Shown: positions 20,285 to 30,359, counted from the stretch's first letter. The stretch is 64,000 nucleotides of DNA from Robertmurraya korlensis (GCF_023715225.1 NZ_JAMBNS010000001.1:620001-684000); one strand, 5' to 3'. Notes: generated by a model from the sequence alone, not told the origin. Made by a program: numbers and translations.

Positions 20285-21448
20285 ATGAGATATTTAACAG
20301 CAGGAGAGTCACACGGTCCACAATTAACAACAATTATTGAAGGTTTACCAGCGGGGATGCCGCTTCTTGCAGAGGATATTGACAAAGAATTAGCAAGAAG
20401 ACAAAAAGGGCATGGTCGCGGTAGAAGGATGCAAATCGAAAAGGATACTGTACATATTACAAGCGGTGTCAGACATGGATTAACACTTGCATCACCTGTA
20501 GCACTCGTTGTACAAAACGACGATTGGAAGCATTGGACAAAGATTATGGGTGCAGAACCTACAGATGATGAAGAAGTTAAGCGTGTTATAACTCGTCCAC
20601 GTCCAGGACATGCCGATTTAAACGGCGCACTTAAATACGGACATAGAGATATGCGTAATGTTCTAGAAAGATCCTCTGCTAGAGAAACAACGGTAAGAGT
20701 GGCTGCTGGAGCAGTTGCAAAAAAACTTCTATCTTTACTAGGTATTAAGGTTGCATCTCATGTGGTTGAGATTGGTGGGATTAAATCAGAGGTACATGCA
20801 TATGACTCCATCGAGAGTTTAGCGGAAATTACCGAGAATTCACCAGTAAGATGTCTAGACCCTGTGGCTGAAAAGAAAATGATGCAGGCAATCGATGATG
20901 CAAAAGCGAATGGTGACTCTATTGGAGGAATCGTCGAAGTAGTTGTTGAGGGGATGCCTCCTGGTGTAGGGAGCTATGTTCACTATGACAGAAAGCTCGA
21001 TTCTAAACTAGCTGCAGCTATCGTGAGTATTAACGCCTTTAAGGGGGTTGAATTTGGGATTGGATTCGAAGCAGCTAGGAAGCCAGGTAGCGAAGTTCAT
21101 GATGAGATTGAGTGGAGTGAAGGAGAAGGCTTCCATCGCAGCACAAATCGCCTTGGTGGCCTTGAAGGTGGAATGTCGACGGGAATGCCAATCGTGATTC
21201 GTGGGGTAATGAAGCCCATTCCAACACTTTATAAGCCATTACAAAGTGTTGATATTGATTCCAAAGAATCTTTTACTGCAAGTATTGAGAGATCAGATAG
21301 CTGTGCAGTACCTGCTGCCGCAGTCGTTGCTGAAAATGTAATTGCTTGGGAGCTTGCTACAGCAATAACTAATCAATTCTATGCAGATCGTCTAGATACA
21401 TTAATTAAATCTATTGAAGATCAAAGAGCATATGCGAGGGAGTTTTAA
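20285..21448 (+). CDS. aroC: Chorismate synthase
   Basis: Makes chorismate from EPSP with reduced FMN; called aroF in B. subtilis. Signatures are GESHGPQL at the N-terminus, [28 protein letters not shown] and the [11 protein letters not shown]-like segment [19 protein letters not shown] 20285 follows GAAGGGGGAAAG and gives 387 residues. It overlaps aroB by one base (TAATG), starting the aromatic supraoperon. Confidence 0.97.
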   Translation: MRYLTAGESHGPQLTTIIEGLPAGMPLLAEDIDKELARRQKGHGRGRRMQIEKDTVHITSGVRHGLTLASPVALVVQNDDWKHWTKIMGAEPTDDEEVKRVITRPRPGHADLNGALKYGHRDMRNVLERSSARETTVRVAAGAVAKKLLSLLGIKVASHVVEIGGIKSEVHAYDSIESLAEITENSPVRCLDPVAEKKMMQAIDDAKANGDSIGGIVEVVVEGMPPGVGSYVHYDRKLDSKLAAAIVSINAFKGVEFGIGFEAARKPGSEVHDEIEWSEGEGFHRSTNRLGGLEGGMSTGMPIVIRGVMKPIPTLYKPLQSVDIDSKESFTASIERSDSCAVPAAAVVAENVIAWELATAITNQFYADRLDTLIKSIEDQRAYAREF

Positions 21449-22533
21449 TGGAGACGATTCAAATCCATACCACTTCTAAGGATTATCCTGTAATTTTAGG
21501 GGCTGAGGCAGTAACAGCCATAGCCCCTTTTTTAAAGGAACATCTATCAAACGTTACCAAAATCATGATTATAACGGACAGTAATGTTGGCGATCGATAC
21601 TTAAATCAAGTAAAACAGCAATTAGGTGAATATGAGGTGGTCACACATCTCGTGCCTAATGGGGAAAAAGCAAAGACTTTTGACGTTTTTTATGATTGTT
21701 TAACGGCTGCGTTGCAGGAGAAACTCGATCGTAAATCATTGTTTATCGCACTTGGTGGAGGGGCGATTGGTGATTTATGTGGGTTTGTTGCTGCTTCTTT
21801 TATGAGAGGTGTCCCTTTTATTCAGCTGCCTACTACCATTCTGGCACACGATAGTGCAGTTGGCGGAAAGGTTGCAATCAATCACCCCCTTGGAAAAAAC
21901 ATGATAGGTGCATTTTATCAACCTGAAGCTGTTATATACGATATTGATTTTCTACAAAGTCTCCCAGCGATGGAACGTCGTTCAGGCTTTGCGGAAGTAA
22001 TGAAGCATGCTCTAATTGATAATCTTCATTTTTATGAGTGGCTGTTAACAGATGTAGAAAAACTTGAAACGATAACGACCGAGCAATTACAAGAGTGTTT
22101 ATCAAAGGGAATAAAGGTAAAAGAATCTGTTGTTTCTAAAGATGAAAAAGAGCTTGGTATACGAGCATTTCTGAATTTTGGGCATACACTTGGCCATGCT
22201 ATTGAAGCGGAAGCTGGGTACGGCTCTATATCACATGGTGAAGCAGTTGTAATCGGGATGGTATTCGCATTACGGTTAAGTAAAAAACTTTTACATTTAC
22301 AGTTTGATCACCAAGAGTTTGTCGATTGGCTACATAAACTTGGATACTCAACAAAAGTTCCTTCTGGGCTAAATGTAGAAAAGTTAATCGATCGTATGAA
22401 GCAGGATAAGAAGTCCATTGGACAAGTGATACAATTTGTATTATTAGAGGATGTTGGGAAACCAGTCTTATATAAAATCGACGAAATGTTCCTATTGGAA
22501 GAACTAAAACAATTTATGAAGGAGGAGAGCTGA
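21448..22533 (+). CDS. aroB: 3-dehydroquinate synthase
   Basis: NAD- and zinc-dependent cyclisation of DAHP to 3-dehydroquinate, second step of the shikimate pathway. Signatures are GGGAIGDLCGFVAASFMRG, PTTILAHDSAVGGKVAIN and the metal-ligand segments FGHTLGHAIE and HGEAV. 361 residues. It overlaps both aroC upstream and aroH downstream by a single base, indicating translational coupling. Confidence 0.97.
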   Translation: METIQIHTTSKDYPVILGAEAVTAIAPFLKEHLSNVTKIMIITDSNVGDRYLNQVKQQLGEYEVVTHLVPNGEKAKTFDVFYDCLTAALQEKLDRKSLFIALGGGAIGDLCGFVAASFMRGVPFIQLPTTILAHDSAVGGKVAINHPLGKNMIGAFYQPEAVIYDIDFLQSLPAMERRSGFAEVMKHALIDNLHFYEWLLTDVEKLETITTEQLQECLSKGIKVKESVVSKDEKELGIRAFLNFGHTLGHAIEAEAGYGSISHGEAVVIGMVFALRLSKKLLHLQFDHQEFVDWLHKLGYSTKVPSGLNVEKLIDRMKQDKKSIGQVIQFVLLEDVGKPVLYKIDEMFLLEELKQFMKEES

Positions 22534-22895
22534 TGATTAGAGGAGTTAGAGGTGCTATTACGGTCCAAGAAAATAATGAAGAAGAAATTTTAGCATCCAC
22601 CAAGCGACTGCTCGATGAAATGATTCAAGCTAATCGAATCTCTCCAGAGTCAGTCGCGTCCGTATTTATTTCTGTAACTGATGATGTAACAGCTACATTT
22701 CCAGCTAAAGCTATGCGTCAACTAGAGGGATGGACATATGTTCCTGTTATGTGTATGAAGGAAATCTCTGTTCCAACTGGGATTAAATTATGTATCAGGA
22801 TCATGATGCACGTAAATACTGAAGTAGCACAAATGGATATTGAACATGTTTATTTGGAGGAAGCAGTTCTTTTACGACCGGATTTAAAGAAATAG
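22533..22895 (+). CDS. aroH: Chorismate mutase (AroH class)
   Basis: Monofunctional chorismate mutase that makes prephenate. It is the trimeric pseudo-alpha/beta-barrel type: MIRGVRGAITV (active-site Arg7), FISVTDDVTATFPAKAMRQ and VPVMCMKEISV. 120 residues. It is directly followed by hisC here; in B. subtilis the six trp genes lie in between. Confidence 0.96.
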   Translation: MIRGVRGAITVQENNEEEILASTKRLLDEMIQANRISPESVASVFISVTDDVTATFPAKAMRQLEGWTYVPVMCMKEISVPTGIKLCIRIMMHVNTEVAQMDIEHVYLEEAVLLRPDLKK

Positions 22896-22923
22896 GGTTC
22901 TATTTATACGTAAGAGGTGATGG

Positions 22924-24021
22924 ATGATGAGATGGAAGGATCAAATAAAGTCGTTAGCCCCTTATCAGCCGGGGAAATCAAAGGAAGAAGTAAAAAGGCA
23001 GTATGGGTTGGAAGAAATCATTAAATTAGCATCCAATGAAAATCCTTTTGGTTGTTCAAAAAAAGTGAGCGAAGTAATGTCTAAAGAAACAGGATATTTC
23101 GCTCTTTATCCAGATGGCTATGCTACTAACTTACGTGATGTATTAGCAGCGCATGTGGGAGTGACAAAAGATCAATTAATCTTTGGAAACGGTTCAGATG
23201 AGTTGATCCTAATTATTGCTCGTGCCCTTCTACGTTCTGGCTATAATACGGTAATGGCTACACCAACTTTCCCGCAGTATAAGCACAATGCCATTATTGA
23301 AGGTGCAGAAATTCGCGAGATTCCTTTGGTAAATGGTCACCATGATTTAGATCAAATGCTTACAGCGATTGATGAGAAAACAAATGTCGTTTGGGTGTGT
23401 AGTCCGAATAATCCAACAGGTACATATATTCCAAAAGAAAAGTTGGAAAGTTTTCTTGCCAGAGTTCCAAAAGAAACACTTGTTGTATTAGATGAAGCCT
23501 ACTACGAGTATGTGGTAGCGGATGATTACTATAATTCTGTGGATCTGGTAGAGCAATATTCAAATCTGATTGTTCTTAGAACCTTCTCAAAAATATATGG
23601 ACTAGCCAGCTTGCGTGTGGGATATGGATTTGCTTCAAAAGAAATCATTCGTGCGCTCGAACCTGTGAGAGAACCATTTAACGTGAATAGCTTTGCACAA
23701 TTAGCGGCTATTGAAGCTTTAGGTGATCAAGCGTATGTGGAAAACTGTTGTACCTTAAATCATCAAGGATTAGAACAGTTTTACAAGTTCTGTGAGGAGC
23801 ATAATCTTTCTTATATGCCTTCCCAAGGGAATTTTATCTTAATAGATTTTAAGACTGATGGCAATGAGGTATTTCAGTTCTTATTAGAGAGAGGATATAT
23901 CGTTCGATCAGGAAATGCCCTAGGTTTTCCAACATCGGTCCGAGTTACGGTTGGCTCGAAGGAACAAAATGCCGGCATTATTGAAAAAATGTCACAATAC
24001 ATGCAAGTAAAAGCACATTAA
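22924..24021 (+). CDS. hisC: Histidinol-phosphate / aromatic aminotransferase
   Basis: PLP-dependent class II aminotransferase. In Bacillus it serves both histidine synthesis and the transamination of prephenate or phenylpyruvate in Tyr/Phe synthesis. Signatures are LASNENPFGCS, FGNGSDELI, SPNNPTGTYIPKE, DEAYYEYV and the PLP lysine in RTFSKIYGLASLRVGYG. 365 residues from ATG 22924, which lies six bases after GAGG. Confidence 0.95.
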   Translation: MMRWKDQIKSLAPYQPGKSKEEVKRQYGLEEIIKLASNENPFGCSKKVSEVMSKETGYFALYPDGYATNLRDVLAAHVGVTKDQLIFGNGSDELILIIARALLRSGYNTVMATPTFPQYKHNAIIEGAEIREIPLVNGHHDLDQMLTAIDEKTNVVWVCSPNNPTGTYIPKEKLESFLARVPKETLVVLDEAYYEYVVADDYYNSVDLVEQYSNLIVLRTFSKIYGLASLRVGYGFASKEIIRALEPVREPFNVNSFAQLAAIEALGDQAYVENCCTLNHQGLEQFYKFCEEHNLSYMPSQGNFILIDFKTDGNEVFQFLLERGYIVRSGNALGFPTSVRVTVGSKEQNAGIIEKMSQYMQVKAH

Positions 24022-24042
24022 GTAACTTTAGGCGGTGATTTC

Positions 24043-25149
24043 TTGAAAGGGCGTGTGCTAGTCATTGGACTAGGGCTAATTGGGGGGTCATTAGCTCTTT
24101 GCATAAAGAAAAGACACCCAGAAGCAACACTAATAGGTTTCGATATAAATGTAGAACAATGCCGTCTTGGTAAGATGCTTGGCGTAATAGACGAGATTTG
24201 TGTCAATCTGGAAGAAGAAGCAATGAACGCAGATGTCATTCTCATTTCAACTCCTGTTATAGAAACAGAAAAAATGATCGAGAAGCTTTGTGAACTTCCA
24301 TTAAAACAAGATGTCATCATAAGTGATGCTGGGAGTACAAAAGAAGCAATTGTATTGAAAGCACGGTGTTTAAAGGAGAAAAACATTACATTTATTGGTG
24401 GGCATCCGATGGCTGGTTCGCACAAAAGTGGAGTTGCTGCAGCCAAGGAAATCCTATTTGAAAATGCTTTTTACTTATTCACACCAGAGCCACATATCTC
24501 ACAGGAAAAGGTCGATTTATTAAAGAGTTGGCTTGAAGGAACTAAAGCGAAATTTATTACTATATCACCTGAAGAACATGATTACTTAACAGGTGTTATT
24601 AGTCATTTTCCACATGTGATTGCAGCCTCTCTCGTACATCAGGCTGAGCAAACAAGTAGAGACCATCAGCTTATTACAAGGTTGGCTGCTGGTGGTTTTA
24701 GAGATATTACTAGAATTGCATCAAGCAGTCCAGCCATGTGGAAGGATATCTCCCTTCATAACAAGAAGGTACTTCTTTCTCTGTTAGATCGTTGGAAGGA
24801 TGAAATGGATAAGTTTTCAAAAATCTTAACAGATAACCATGAGGAACAGCTGTTTGATTATTTTGCCGAAGCCAAAAATTTTCGGGATGATCTTCCTAGT
24901 AAGGAAAAGGGAGCAATCCCTGCATTTTATGATCTATTTGTTGATGTTCCGGATTACCCAGGTGTTATCTCGGAAATTACTGGTTATTTAGCAAAAGAGC
25001 GTATTTCCATTACCAATATCCGTATTTTAGAAACAAGAGAAGATATAAACGGTGTACTTGTTATCAGTTTTCAAACTGAGGCCGATATGGCGAAGGCAGA
25101 GGAATGCATACAACGTTATACTAATTATGGCACCTCAACCGGCTTATAG
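24043..25149 (+). CDS. tyrA: Prephenate dehydrogenase
   Basis: Oxidative decarboxylation of prephenate to 4-hydroxyphenylpyruvate for tyrosine. It has the Rossmann GLGLIGGSLAL (about 8-18), the GGHPMAGSHKSGV block, GGFRDITRIASSSP, and a C-terminal ACT domain (about 296-365) beginning FVDVPDYPGVISEIT, which likely mediates tyrosine feedback. TTG 24043 follows GGCGGTGAT; 368 residues. Confidence 0.96.
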   Translation: MKGRVLVIGLGLIGGSLALCIKKRHPEATLIGFDINVEQCRLGKMLGVIDEICVNLEEEAMNADVILISTPVIETEKMIEKLCELPLKQDVIISDAGSTKEAIVLKARCLKEKNITFIGGHPMAGSHKSGVAAAKEILFENAFYLFTPEPHISQEKVDLLKSWLEGTKAKFITISPEEHDYLTGVISHFPHVIAASLVHQAEQTSRDHQLITRLAAGGFRDITRIASSSPAMWKDISLHNKKVLLSLLDRWKDEMDKFSKILTDNHEEQLFDYFAEAKNFRDDLPSKEKGAIPAFYDLFVDVPDYPGVISEITGYLAKERISITNIRILETREDINGVLVISFQTEADMAKAEECIQRYTNYGTSTGL

Positions 25150-25176
25150 GTTTTGTTACACGAAAGGAAGGATTCT

Positions 25177-26463
25177 ATGACAACGGTGTTAACGTCACAA
25201 GTAAAGAGACTGGTAGGCGAACTTTCTATCCCAGGAGATAAGTCTATTTCTCATCGTTCTGTTATGTTTGGAGCAATTGCTCATGGTACGACGACCGTAT
25301 CTAATTTTTTAACAGGTGAAGACTGTCTAAGTACAATTGCATGTTTTCGAAAATTAGGAGTAACGATTCACCAGCATGAAGATACGGTTGAAATCGTCGG
25401 GAAGGGCTTTGAAGGCCTAGTAGAACCTAATGAACGACTAGATGTGGGTAACTCGGGAACAACGATTCGATTGATGCTTGGTATTTTATCAGGCAGGCCT
25501 TTTTATGCTGTATTAGAAGGAGATTCTTCTATCGCTAAACGTCCTATGACAAGGGTTACGAATCCACTTCGTCAAATGGGGTCAATTATTGACGGAAGAG
25601 AAAATGGGAAGTTCACTCCTATTTCTATTAGAGGTGGAAATCTAGAAGGATTCACGTATGAGCTACCAATGGCAAGTGCTCAAGTAAAATCTGCAATTAT
25701 ACTTGCTGGTTTACAAGCAAATGGGACAACAACGGTCATTGAGCCATCGAAAACAAGAGATCATACAGAAAGAATGATACGCCAATTTGGCGGAGAAGTG
25801 TCTGTTGATGGTTTAAAGGTCTCTGTTACCGGTGGACAAACACTCCAGGCAACTCATGTTCATGTACCGGGTGATATCTCTTCAGCAGCATTCTTTTTAG
25901 TAGCAGGTGCGATTGTTCCTAATAGTGAAGTGACATTGCGCAATGTTGGGATTAACCCTTCTAGAACAGGAATTATTGACGTGATGCTTCAAATGGGAGC
26001 TTCTCTAAATGTTTCTGATGAAGGTAAGGATGCGGCAGAGCCTGTAGCAGACTTAACAATTACAACCTCAAGTCTAAAGGGAATAACAATTGAAGGGGAT
26101 ATGATTCCTCGCTTAATCGATGAAATCCCTATCATTGCCTTACTAGCTACACAGGCTAACGGAACAACGGTGATTAAGGATGCTGAGGAATTGAAGGTAA
26201 AAGAAACAAACCGAATTGACACAGTAGTGAATGAGTTGAAGAAATTAGGAGCATCGATAGAAGCAACGGACGATGGTATGATTATTCACGGTGGAAGCAA
26301 ACTTCATGGCGGCCAAGTGAATAGCCATGGAGATCACCGAATCGGAATGATGCTAGCGATTGCAAGCTTAATCAGCACTGGGGAAGTAACCTTAGAAAAT
26401 GAAGAAGCAATCTCTGTTTCTTACCCAATGTTCTTCTCTCACTTAAATAAATTAATTAATTAA
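25177..26463 (+). CDS. aroA: 3-phosphoshikimate 1-carboxyvinyltransferase (EPSP synthase)
   Basis: Joins PEP and shikimate 3-phosphate to form EPSP; named aroE in B. subtilis. Signatures are [50 protein letters not shown] and RIKETNRI-like KVKETNRID. The G-D-K-S-I-S-H-R and NSGTT...R motifs are of the class II type. ATG 25177 follows GAAAGGAAGG, giving 428 residues, the B. subtilis length. It is the last gene of the supraoperon. Confidence 0.96.
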   Translation: MTTVLTSQVKRLVGELSIPGDKSISHRSVMFGAIAHGTTTVSNFLTGEDCLSTIACFRKLGVTIHQHEDTVEIVGKGFEGLVEPNERLDVGNSGTTIRLMLGILSGRPFYAVLEGDSSIAKRPMTRVTNPLRQMGSIIDGRENGKFTPISIRGGNLEGFTYELPMASAQVKSAIILAGLQANGTTTVIEPSKTRDHTERMIRQFGGEVSVDGLKVSVTGGQTLQATHVHVPGDISSAAFFLVAGAIVPNSEVTLRNVGINPSRTGIIDVMLQMGASLNVSDEGKDAAEPVADLTITTSSLKGITIEGDMIPRLIDEIPIIALLATQANGTTVIKDAEELKVKETNRIDTVVNELKKLGASIEATDDGMIIHGGSKLHGGQVNSHGDHRIGMMLAIASLISTGEVTLENEEAISVSYPMFFSHLNKLIN

Positions 26464-26519
26464 TTAGCAAAAGAAACTGGCGCGATTTGTTATTCGTGTT
26501 AGTCAAAGTGTTGACAAGA

Positions 26520-26554
26520 GGTATCGAGATCAAGTTCTCTCGATACCTTTTTTA
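26520..26554 (+). terminator. Terminator of the aromatic supraoperon
   Basis: Arms GGTATCGAGA (26520-26529) and TCTCGATACC (26538-26547), followed by a T run. Confidence 0.9.
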
Positions 26555-26574
26555 TTAATGATAAAAAAAGTAGA

Positions 26575-26701
26575 GTTGATTTCCGTTCCAGGCGCTTGCT
26601 TTCCGGGGGGCGTTCGTCGAGCCTCCTCATCGCTTCGCTCTTGCGGGGTCTCGACTGTAACGCTAATCCCCAGGAGTCAAGCGCCTTCCACTCCAATCAA
26701 C
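26575..26701. repeat. GC-rich inverted-repeat element, locus 1 copy A
   Basis: A 127-base element, much richer in GC than its surroundings, bounded by GTTGATT and AATCAAC. Inside, AGGCGCTTG and CAAGCGCCT extend the terminal inverted repeat, separated from the ends by an eight-base unpaired block. It contains GCGGGGTCTCGAC and GCCTCCTCATCGC. Similar sequence at 51349-51472 is in the same orientation. This kind of dispersed intergenic element is widespread in Bacillaceae and often yields false small ORFs. Copy B, inverted, lies 116 bases downstream. Confidence 0.8.
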
Positions 26702-26817
26702 TAGCGCACCGAAGAAAGTAGGACATAATTAATCTGCCTCTAAATTAGAGGATTACCGATAAACGAATGAGATTTTAATGATTTTTAACTACTATTTTAA
26801 GTTATTATTTAAACTTT

Positions 26818-26898
26818 GTTGATTGGAACGGAGGCGACTCCTGCGGGAAAAGCGGCTCGGCCCCGCCCGCGGAAAGCGCCACCCGCAGTGGAAATCAC
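26818..26898. repeat. GC-rich inverted-repeat element, locus 1 copy B (shorter)
   Basis: An 81-base relative of copy A in opposite orientation: it opens GTTGATTGGAACGGAGGCGA, carries CTCCTGCGGGA and ends TGGAAATCACC. The central segment with the GTCGAGACCCCG-type sequence of the longer copies is missing. The region 26464-27010 otherwise holds only the aroA terminator, copy A and an AT-rich spacer (26702-26817) with a small CCTCTAAATTAGAGG palindrome. Confidence 0.75.
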
Positions 26899-27010
26899 CA
26901 TCTATACTGATTTAAAGGTTATACGTGTCAGTTTTATATTTTCTATAAATATGTATGAATGTCCATTTTGTCTCATAGTTTGTCATAAGACCCTAAAAAG
27001 AGGTGGTTTT

Positions 27011-27913
27011 ATGGCGTATATTATAGAGAATATCAATCTTTTAAAGAAGGACAAGCTTGAGAAAGTATCTATTATTGTGAAAAATGAACGGATATCCTCC
27101 ATCACTAGTGAAATAAAAAATTATTCTTATGTCAAAATGAATGCCAGCGGCTATATTACGACAAATCCCCATATTATCTTTGACTCGAAAGTCCCAGCCC
27201 TTACAACCTTTTCAGAAATGAAGTCATATATGACAGAAAGGTTTATTAAAAAGGGCTGTACCACATTTTTAACTTATGTGTCAGTATCTCAAGAAAAGAA
27301 TTTAAAAACTAACTTGAAACAGGTGAAAATGGGGTTATTAAGCAGTCCAATTGACTATGTTATTGGAGTAAAGATTCCTATATCTGCCTTGACTCCATCT
27401 TTTATTCGAACAGCAAAACGAGAGAAAGTTCCAGCGGTTTTTATTGAGTTTTCTTCAGTAGATGAACTCGAAGAGAAGCCTTGGGGATGGATTAGGGAAG
27501 CCATGTTTCCATATAATAGTCCTTTAATTCCATGCTTTCTTATGGAAGGAGAACGCGAGAAGAAGCGTGCCAGACAAGTATGGAATGATATCATGGATAA
27601 ACATAACATCGCTAGTATAAGAGAAGAGCTAATTGAAGGGAAACCTATTACAAAGGAATCCCTGCATAAGATGGGAATCTTACCTGTTAAATCTCATTTA
27701 CATCCAGGAAGTGAAGTCAGCTATAATTTCTATTTGAAATCATCTGAAATCATAAATATTGATGAAAAGAGCCTATTTTTATATCATAGTGATAGACTAC
27801 TAGTAACCGTTCATAAAGGCGAAGTGATTCGTGCAGGTGATAAGGTATGGTTTCGGTCTGGATATGGAGAACATGTCATAATAAAGACTCCTAGTTTTTT
27901 TGCAGGGGAATAG
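27011..27913 (+). CDS. Unrecognised protein, degenerate amidohydrolase-like
   Basis: A 300-residue protein I cannot name. The N-terminus (IIENINLLKKDKLEKVSIIVKNERISSI) resembles the beta-sandwich of the amidohydrolase superfamily (NagA, dihydroorotase), KKGCTTFLTYVSV resembles the NagA-like GVTTFLPT segment, and the C-terminal part (KGEVIRAGDKVWFRSG) could return to the sandwich. However, where a metal-binding HxH would be expected the sequence reads GYITTNPHIIFDSKVP, so a metal-dependent hydrolase is unlikely. ATG 27011 follows AGAGGTGG. It sits between the aromatic operon and ypiA, a place without a counterpart in B. subtilis as I recall it. The ypiA start is 24 bases downstream. Confidence 0.55.
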   Translation: MAYIIENINLLKKDKLEKVSIIVKNERISSITSEIKNYSYVKMNASGYITTNPHIIFDSKVPALTTFSEMKSYMTERFIKKGCTTFLTYVSVSQEKNLKTNLKQVKMGLLSSPIDYVIGVKIPISALTPSFIRTAKREKVPAVFIEFSSVDELEEKPWGWIREAMFPYNSPLIPCFLMEGEREKKRARQVWNDIMDKHNIASIREELIEGKPITKESLHKMGILPVKSHLHPGSEVSYNFYLKSSEIINIDEKSLFLYHSDRLLVTVHKGEVIRAGDKVWFRSGYGEHVIIKTPSFFAGE

Positions 27914-27936
27914 ATTAGAGTAAGAAGGGATACAAG

Positions 27937-29199
27937 ATGGATAAAGTGGAAAAGATCCTTTCACTATTAGAAAGTGGTCAGCATGAGGAAGCAATAAAAA
28001 GTTATAAAGATATTTTACTTAATGGATCAAATGAAGAAAGATTTGTACTTGGTGAGGAACTTCTTCAGCTAGGTTTTCTAGAAGAAGCAAAAGAACTTTT
28101 TGAAACGCTATTAATTGCGTATCCGGAAGAAGGGGAATTACTTGTGTTATTAGCGGAAGCTTGTATCGAGCTTGGGAATGAGGAGGAAGCCATGCTAGCA
28201 CTTGAAAAAATTCACTCTTCTGACCAAAGCTACCCTCAGGCCTTGCTTCTTTCAGCTGATTTATACCAAATGCAAGGCTTATTCGAAGTGAGTGAACAGA
28301 AGCTTTTAACAGCTAAAAAAGTTCTCCCTGATGAAGTATTAATAGACTTTGCCTTGGCTGAGTTGTATATGGAACAAGGAAGATTTACAAACGCGATTCA
28401 ATTGTATGAGGGTGTACTTAAAAAGGAGAAAGAACTTGCTGGGACAAGTATTCATCAACGGTTAGCAGAGGCTTACAGTGCGGGTGGAGCGTTTGAAGAG
28501 GCATTACCCCATTATGAGCAAGCTCTAGAGGACAGATTTGAAGTAAATACATTGTTCGGGTATGGTTTTACGGCACTTCATGCAGGATACTACCAAACGG
28601 CGATTGAGAAACTTACAGAATTGAAAAATATTGATCGTGAGTATAACTCTCTTTACTTATATCTAGCTAAGGCATATGAGCATGAAGAAGAGCTATCACA
28701 AAGTCTTGAGGTCATTAAAGAAGGCATTCAATATGACGAGTTTAATAAAGACCTTTTCTTCTACGGTGGAAAAATTGCATTAAAATTAAATCTTGAGGAT
28801 GAAGCAGAGAGACTGATCAGGGAAGCGTTAGCACTTGATCCGGAGTTCGTTGAAGCTGCACTTACCTTAAATAAGCTGTTTTTTCACCAAGAAAAATATG
28901 ATGATGTGTTAGAAATTATTGATATTATGAACGAGCATGGAGTAGAAGAACCGCAGTTATTGTGGGATGAAGCGAATGCTTTGGCGAATGTTGAAAGATA
29001 TTCAGAGGCATTAAACAAATATCAACTTGCATATAATTTCTTTAAGAATCAACAAGAATTTTTAACAGACTACGGATATTTTTTAATTGAAGAAGGAAAA
29101 ACGCATGACGCTGCAGAAATTTTTAGTATACTTCTTCAAATGGATCCAAGTAATGAAGAGTTTGCAGAATTGGTGCAAAGATTTTCTGAAGACGTGTAA
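27937..29199 (+). CDS. ypiA: TPR-repeat protein YpiA
   Basis: A 420-residue soluble protein made almost wholly of tetratricopeptide repeats: recurring patterns such as [20 protein letters not shown] and [10 protein letters not shown] appear throughout. TPR arrays bind partner proteins. YpiA of B. subtilis has the same length and place; its exact role is unknown. The following ypiB and ypiF and the qcr operon are conserved neighbours. Confidence 0.9.
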   Translation: MDKVEKILSLLESGQHEEAIKSYKDILLNGSNEERFVLGEELLQLGFLEEAKELFETLLIAYPEEGELLVLLAEACIELGNEEEAMLALEKIHSSDQSYPQALLLSADLYQMQGLFEVSEQKLLTAKKVLPDEVLIDFALAELYMEQGRFTNAIQLYEGVLKKEKELAGTSIHQRLAEAYSAGGAFEEALPHYEQALEDRFEVNTLFGYGFTALHAGYYQTAIEKLTELKNIDREYNSLYLYLAKAYEHEEELSQSLEVIKEGIQYDEFNKDLFFYGGKIALKLNLEDEAERLIREALALDPEFVEAALTLNKLFFHQEKYDDVLEIIDIMNEHGVEEPQLLWDEANALANVERYSEALNKYQLAYNFFKNQQEFLTDYGYFLIEEGKTHDAAEIFSILLQMDPSNEEFAELVQRFSEDV

Positions 29200-29255
29200 G
29201 TGAAAAAAACAGGTGTTTAATCGAAATTAGTTGTATGCAGAGGAGGGAAGCAACG

Positions 29256-29804
29256 ATGACGACCCCTGTATCTGTCAACGAGAAAAAAGATTTTATTCGC
29301 TGGTTTTTAAATCATTATCAACTAAAAAGACGTGAATGTGTATGGATTTTAAATTACTTAATGAGCCATGATCAATTAATGGAAAAAGTGCATTTTGTTG
29401 ATCAAGCACAGTATTGCCCACGTGGTCTCGTTATGTCTACACATTGCGTTGATGAAGTACCGTTTCGTTTTTATAAGGAAAATGTGATGACAACGGATGC
29501 TGAAAAATCATTCCATGACATTCGCCTTAACCGAGATGAAGAGATTTATATTCAGTTGAATTTTCACGCATCAAATCAAGCGCATCAATATGTGATTGTG
29601 CTAGAGGATAATCCATTTATGCCAAACAGTCTGCAAATTAATGAAAAGGATCGTATCCTTGCTGAAAGATTTTTAACAACTAGTTTATCAAAATTCCAGC
29701 GTGATAAGCTTCTTACGTTGATTGACGATGCACTTGACAGACAGGATCAGGAAGCCTTTCAGGAACTAACAAGACAGCTAAAAATGCTTGGAAACAGTGA
29801 ATAA
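29256..29804 (+). CDS. ypiB: YpiB family (UPF0302) protein
   Basis: A 182-residue cytosolic protein of the YpiB/UPF0302 family, very similar in its first 100 residues to the B. subtilis protein ([45 protein letters not shown]). The start is ATG 29256 after GAGGAGGG; an upstream open stretch is not needed. The C-terminal IDEALDRQD-type helix ([13 protein letters not shown]) is an IDEAL-like segment. The function is unknown. Confidence 0.9.
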   Translation: MTTPVSVNEKKDFIRWFLNHYQLKRRECVWILNYLMSHDQLMEKVHFVDQAQYCPRGLVMSTHCVDEVPFRFYKENVMTTDAEKSFHDIRLNRDEEIYIQLNFHASNQAHQYVIVLEDNPFMPNSLQINEKDRILAERFLTTSLSKFQRDKLLTLIDDALDRQDQEAFQELTRQLKMLGNSE

Positions 29805-29812
29805 AGAAGAAG

Positions 29813-29839
29813 CCTGCTAGTACATAGCAGGTTTTTTTT
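29813..29839 (+). terminator. Terminator after ypiB
   Basis: Arms CCTGCTA (29813-29819) and TAGCAGG (29825-29831), followed by eight T. Confidence 0.85.
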
Positions 29840-29894
29840 GTTTCTAAAAAATGGTATGATAAAAATGATTTAATAGATAATTGGAGTGGTTCTT

Positions 29895-30359
29895 TTGAAA
29901 TGGGTTTCTCAGGATATGGACATGTTTTTAGGAGCGAAAGAGTATGTAGACACAGCTGTTTTACCATTGTTTCCGGTGTCGTTTGGAAATGATATTAAGC
30001 AGTCAGTTGCGATGACGGAATTTATCCAGCTGCTTACAATCCCTCTAGAAAGGCAGTTTAAGGGAAGGATGATAATGCTTCCGGGTCATAGTTATCTAAA
30101 GAATAAAAGCAAAGAAAAGCTTTTAGAAGAAGTCATTGTTTGGGAGAAAGAGCTTTTCGATAACGGATTTAAACATGTTTTCTTTGTCACATCAGATAGT
30201 ATGTGGAAATCCATAGAAGGGGAACTAAAGGGAGGGCTAATTTGGCTTCCATCCATCCCGTTAGCAGCTATGGATGAGGGTGCTAGAAACAATATTTTAG
30301 AGGACCAAGTAAAACAGCTTTTACAATTGTTTATGCAAAAGTGGCAAGAAGATGTATAA
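29895..30359 (+). CDS. ypiF: YpiF family protein (DUF2487)
   Basis: A 154-residue protein aligned with B. subtilis YpiF, starting MKWVSQDMDMFLGAKEYVDT. TTG 29895 is chosen, six bases after GGAGTGG; GTG 29886 overlaps that site. The fold looks alpha/beta without membrane segments. The gene sits just upstream of qcrABC, separated by 150 bases holding the qcr promoter. An extended -10-like TGGTATGAT at 29852-29860 may drive it. The function is unknown. Confidence 0.85.
   Translation: MKWVSQDMDMFLGAKEYVDTAVLPLFPVSFGNDIKQSVAMTEFIQLLTIPLERQFKGRMIMLPGHSYLKNKSKEKLLEEVIVWEKELFDNGFKHVFFVTSDSMWKSIEGELKGGLIWLPSIPLAAMDEGARNNILEDQVKQLLQLFMQKWQEDV

Noticed and set aside
26499-26696. A 65-codon open frame on the minus strand over the locus 1 repeat
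   Set aside because: It is contained in the GC-rich repeat, has no ribosome binding site and its composition (Arg, Glu, Ser, Leu) follows from the repeat sequence; such frames are commonly misannotated as genes.
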